11,334 nucleotides of DNA from Leptospira ellisii (GTDB taxonomy: Bacteria; Spirochaetota; Leptospiria; Leptospirales; Leptospiraceae): NCBI RefSeq assembly GCF_002811955.1, contig NZ_NPEF01000131.1:1-11334 (forward strand), written 5' to 3'. How positions within the stretch are numbered: the first letter of the stretch is position 1; every line of letters starts with the position of its first letter. A program made the translations under genes and the position numbers. Of the stretch, positions 8,505 through 11,334 are shown piece after piece. The notes beneath the pieces are model-generated. The model was given only the letters and a program-made list of their open reading frames with translations, was not told the DNA's origin and made no database searches.

Positions 8505-9731
8505 TCATTCCCAAAGGATGAACGGTAAGGTTCCCGATACGAAGGATAATTTGAAAAGAAAGAGGAACAGAATCGCGCCGCAAAGGATCCAAAACGGACG
8601 ATCGGAAATCGTATCGTCCTCCAACTTCCAAAAAATCAGAAACGGAACGGAAACCGTGAACATACGCGAAACGTTCTCGTAGGAAACCCAATAAAGAACG
8701 TAACCGGCGGAGAAGACCGAAAATAAAACTAGAAAAAAAGAGAGTCTTAATCCGGGTGAGCGTTTCCAGGAACCCGTGCCCGATACGAACAAACCCGCAA
8801 GAAACAAAAGAAAGATCGGGACGCGGGAGAATCGTTTCGCAAAAAGCACCGTTCCGTTTTCCCAATCCGCGTCCTTTAAAAACGTATAAAAAGCGGGTTC
8901 CGAAATTTCCTTCGCATATCCTATGAATCCCCGCAGCGGATCGAAAAAATCCGCGAATCGCGTCGGTGTCCATTCCGGAAATTGAACCTTTGGGAATAAA
9001 CCCCAAACGATCGGAAGCGCGAGCGAACCTAAAACCGCAAACGTCGATCTTACGTTCCTATCCAGAAGGGATTGGATTCCCATGGGGAATAATAGGAATA
9101 ATGCCTGCTCCTTGATCAGAAGTGCGGTTCCGGCCGTCAGAGAAAACAAAAACGTTTTTTCCTTCTTATACGACCAAAACGCGAATACGAGAAAGGCGCA
9201 TAACGCGGCGTCGCTCACCAACAGCGCGTAACTTCCCAAAAGAAAAGGGGAGAAAAGATAAAACGTCGAATAGAGCCTTTTGTTTTCTCCGCATAAATCG
9301 CGGATCAAAATCCAGGAGAACAGAATCAAACAGACGTGGACCGCGTACATTCCGAAAACCGTTCCCCACTTCCCGAACCAACCGAATGGCGCGACTAACA
9401 GCGGATAGCCGATTCTGGGCGCGCGAATATTTGTCTCGAAACCGACCGGCCAATTCAGGTTGAATTCGCTTAACATTCTGGAGTAATAATAGAAGATTTG
9501 TCCGTCATAACCCGCGCCTGAATCCCCCGGCTGACCGAGAAATACGACGGCCCGCGGAGGAGTCCGTTCCGCGTTTTGTTGGACGAAGGGAAATCCGAAA
9601 TTGATCTGTGCGCTCGGATTAAACCCGTATTTTTTCCAGATCAAAAAGGAGGAAAGGGAATAAAGGATCAGAAAAACCGCGACGCAGAAGTTTCGACTTT
9701 CCGATAAAACGCGGATCCGTTTCCCGATCAA
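8505..9731 (-). CDS. Polytopic membrane protein with YDGQ motif, GT-C glycosyltransferase-like
   Basis: This 408-residue inner-membrane protein has roughly nine to ten hydrophobic segments, beginning at residues about 15-31 and ending near the C-terminus. A first large extracytoplasmic loop carries GAGYDGQIFYYYSRM (YDGQ at 75-78) followed by APRIGYPLLVAP. This combination (GYDGQ-F/I-YY, then an R..GYPLL block) is known from a family linked to cell-surface glycopolymer formation. It resembles GT-C transferases that use polyprenyl-phosphate sugars, with an acidic residue in the first loop. The donor and acceptor cannot be predicted. The start is a TTG at 9731 with AAGGGGG 6 bases upstream on the minus strand. 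It lies 36 bases after the stop of the SGNH gene, so the two probably form one operon. An alternative view is simply an uncharacterised multi-pass protein. Confidence 0.7.
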   Translation of the reverse strand: MIGKRIRVLSESRNFCVAVFLILYSLSSFLIWKKYGFNPSAQINFGFPFVQQNAERTPPRAVVFLGQPGDSGAGYDGQIFYYYSRMLSEFNLNWPVGFETNIRAPRIGYPLLVAPFGWFGKWGTVFGMYAVHVCLILFSWILIRDLCGENKRLYSTFYLFSPFLLGSYALLVSDAALCAFLVFAFWSYKKEKTFLFSLTAGTALLIKEQALFLLFPMGIQSLLDRNVRSTFAVLGSLALPIVWGLFPKVQFPEWTPTRFADFFDPLRGFIGYAKEISEPAFYTFLKDADWENGTVLFAKRFSRVPIFLLFLAGLFVSGTGSWKRSPGLRLSFFLVLFSVFSAGYVLYWVSYENVSRMFTVSVPFLIFWKLEDDTISDRPFWILCGAILFLFLFKLSFVSGTLPFILWE

Positions 9732-9737
9732 CTCGAA

Positions 9738-9744
9738 CCCCCTT
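9738..9744 (-). promoter_or_regulatory. Ribosome binding site of the YDGQ membrane-protein gene
   Basis: On the minus strand AAGGGGG lies 6 bases before the TTG at 9731. It is imperfect but purine-rich, and it supports the non-ATG start. Confidence 0.5.
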
Positions 9745-9767
9745 CCCTTACCCTTACGTTCCGCGGA

Positions 9768-11334
9768 TCAGCGTTCCGCCGAAAGGGAGTCGCTCCAGTA
9801 ATCCATTATGGATTCTGCATATAGGAGCGAGCCTCGTTCGGCCGCGTTGTAGGTAAGGTGATGCGGATCCAGAAAGGATTTTTTATCCGGGATGGAATCC
9901 TTTAGGTCGTAGAATCCGAATCCCTTTCCTTGTCGGGAGCGGAAAAAATCCAGGTAACCCCTGTACCATTCACCGTTTTTGTAATATACACTTTCGATCG
10001 GATTTTCCGGCGAATTGATCACGATCAGCTTTTGTCCTCTGGCCTTGAATTTTTCGATTGTTTTTTCCAAAAAGTCGAATTCGGTCCAGGTGAAAAACGG
10101 GGAGGAACCGAGCAGTTCCTTGTTTTTTTGGACGCGTTTCAATCGGTTGAGGGCGCCTTCGTTTTCGGGATTGAAATAAAGACGTCTGTCGTAGTCGCGC
10201 AGATAGTCGGAGTCGGACATCGTTTCGACGCGGTCGTCGTCCAAACCGTGGATTCGTTCATACGAGATACCGGTCCGGATTTCGTTCCGGCAAAAATTCT
10301 GAGGAAGTCGGATTCCGTATTCCGCGGGAATTCCGAAAATTCTCGCGTCCACTTCGTTCGAACTCGTGACGGGGGAAACGGAGAATTTCAATCTGACTCG
10401 TTCCGGCTTTGCTCCGGAAGGTTTCGTAAAATCGACGTTCAACGGTTTCCAACCGGATTTGGGATATGTCCGATCGTGCGATACACGTTCGGAAGCGGAT
10501 CCGTTCGCGTCCAATTCCCGGATCGTCACGCGGATTCCCGGTTTTTGCGTAAAGATGTCTTCGGATAACTTTCCGTCTTTCAATTCGCACTCGATCGTAA
10601 AGTCCGGCGTCGTCCAACCGCGAAGATAGATTCCTTCCTTCGGTACGGATCCGGTATAGTAATGATACGAACGCATCGTTCTCGTGTGATGTTCTATGTA
10701 TTCCATCCAAGGATCGTACAAAAAGCTGCGGTATCGGTTGAGGAGCATGCTCGTTTTGGCGAGTTGCGCGAAAAATTCCCCTTTGGTGTAATACGCCCAG
10801 TGATCCGCCAGAAATTCTCCCGGAAATAGGAAACGATTCTGATGACGGACCTTGTAATCCTTCATCTTCGCGGTTTCGTCGAAATACAGTAAGCCGGATT
10901 CATTTTTTTGAATATAATCTAATTGTAAATCGGCCGGATTGAGGACGTATACCACGAGGTCGGGTTTTTTGGAAAGGATGTCGTCCGAGTAGTAGTATAA
11001 ATCCGCGGGAGAAAGGGCCGGATGCGAATAAAATTCCGCACGGACTTTTTTCCCGGCCGGTTGCGCCGCGTTGAGTTTGTCTGAGATGCGGTTCGGATAC
11101 GAGGAATACAGGGCCACGCTGCTGCCCGCGATCAGAATCCCGCGTTCGTTTTCGTCGAAACGCGTATGAAGCCTTTTGTGGAGAAAGTTATACCAAGGGG
11201 ATGTGTCCCACTCCAGTTCGTTCGGAAATTCGAACAACGCGATCGGAAATACGATTCGATCGACGAACACGAAGCCGAAGAGAAGAAGAAGGGAGATCCA
11301 GATCGTTTTGAGTTTAAGTCGGGTTTCGGAATTC
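9768..11334 (-). CDS. SGNH-fold membrane-anchored protein, DUF1574/AlgX/DltD-like (5' end outside window)
   Basis: This is a large extracytoplasmic protein anchored by an N-terminal helix. A GTG at 11270 could start a 500-residue product, but the frame stays open to the window edge. The codons upstream of the GTG encode the first half of a transmembrane helix (KTIWISLLLLFGF, continuing into VFVDRIVFPIAL), so the true start lies beyond 11334. Counted from the GTG, an SGNH-type block I occurs at 46-52 (LIAGSSV, nucleophile Ser51 or Ser50). A block-V-like motif DPHHL follows at 468-472 (Asp468, His471). These fit O-acyltransferase or esterase-like proteins such as AlgX/DltD and the DUF1574 family seen in Leptospira. 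Between them, residues about 210-340 form a beta-rich insert (RGWTTPDFTIECEL, VRLKFSVSPV) that could bind sugar. With the YDGQ protein downstream, a role in modifying a surface glycan is likely but inferred. Confidence 0.65.
   Translation of the reverse strand, partial: NSETRLKLKTIWISLLLLFGFVFVDRIVFPIALFEFPNELEWDTSPWYNFLHKRLHTRFDENERGILIAGSSVALYSSYPNRISDKLNAAQPAGKKVRAEFYSHPALSPADLYYYSDDILSKKPDLVVYVLNPADLQLDYIQKNESGLLYFDETAKMKDYKVRHQNRFLFPGEFLADHWAYYTKGEFFAQLAKTSMLLNRYRSFLYDPWMEYIEHHTRTMRSYHYYTGSVPKEGIYLRGWTTPDFTIECELKDGKLSEDIFTQKPGIRVTIRELDANGSASERVSHDRTYPKSGWKPLNVDFTKPSGAKPERVRLKFSVSPVTSSNEVDARIFGIPAEYGIRLPQNFCRNEIRTGISYERIHGLDDDRVETMSDSDYLRDYDRRLYFNPENEGALNRLKRVQKNKELLGSSPFFTWTEFDFLEKTIEKFKARGQKLIVINSPENPIESVYYKNGEWYRGYLDFFRSRQGKGFGFYDLKDSIPDKKSFLDPHHLTYNAAERGSLLYAESIMDYWSDSLSAER

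Noticed and set aside
8416..9006. 196-codon minus-strand frame overlapping the YDGQ membrane protein
   Set aside because: It is a different frame of the same strand without motifs; the 8505-9731 frame has proper hydrophobic segments and a ribosome binding site.
11329..11334. EcoRI site (GAATTC) exactly at the window end, as a cloning boundary
   Set aside because: A single six-base site at the edge is easily chance. No vector sequence is present and the gene frame runs straight through it.

Overview
The window looks like chromosomal DNA from a spirochaete of the family Leptospiraceae, most likely a Leptospira with fairly high GC (close to 50% by eye). The basis is the mix of genes: an SGNH/DUF1574-type surface protein, a YDGQ-motif polytopic membrane protein, a tandem pair of Deg-type protease genes and an HtpX/Apt neighbourhood, all with uniform codon use. 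This assignment is inference; no rRNA or marker gene is present.

Layout. Positions 1-228 form a fold-back structure: a perfect 75-bp inverted repeat (1-75 against 154-228) around a 78-bp loop. Read on the minus strand, 151 to 2 encodes the segment expected just upstream of the truncated sugar-nucleotide dehydratase gene that begins in frame at 156 on the plus strand. The left end is therefore either an assembly or amplification chimera or a real inverted duplication, and the apparent start codon at 132 is not the true gene start.

From 156 to 3569 three plus-strand genes overlap head to tail (8 bp and 4 bp): a FlaA1/WbpM-type nucleotide-sugar 4,6-dehydratase, a small protein that I read as an SspB-like ClpXP adaptor, and an NCS2/AzgA-type nucleobase permease. 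After a 144-bp gap comes htpX (membrane zinc protease), closed by a strong intrinsic terminator at 4633-4659. Then apt (adenine phosphoribosyltransferase) is followed, without a visible terminator, by two secreted Deg9-like proteins. The first (5314-6825) has an intact His-Asp-Ser triad. The second (6840-8432) keeps the fold and both PDZ-type regions but has lost the whole triad.

The right part (8505-11334) is on the minus strand and converges on the protease pair. It encodes a GT-C-like polytopic membrane protein and, upstream of it, an SGNH-fold membrane-anchored protein whose 5' end lies beyond the window. They probably act together in building or acylating a surface glycan.

Themes. Envelope protein quality control (htpX, the Deg pair, perhaps the ClpXP adaptor) sits beside surface-sugar functions (dehydratase, GT-C-like protein, SGNH protein) and purine uptake and salvage (permease, apt). 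The points most worth a second look are the active/inactive Deg pair, the SspB-like adaptor encoded inside a sugar/permease operon, and the fold-back at the left end.
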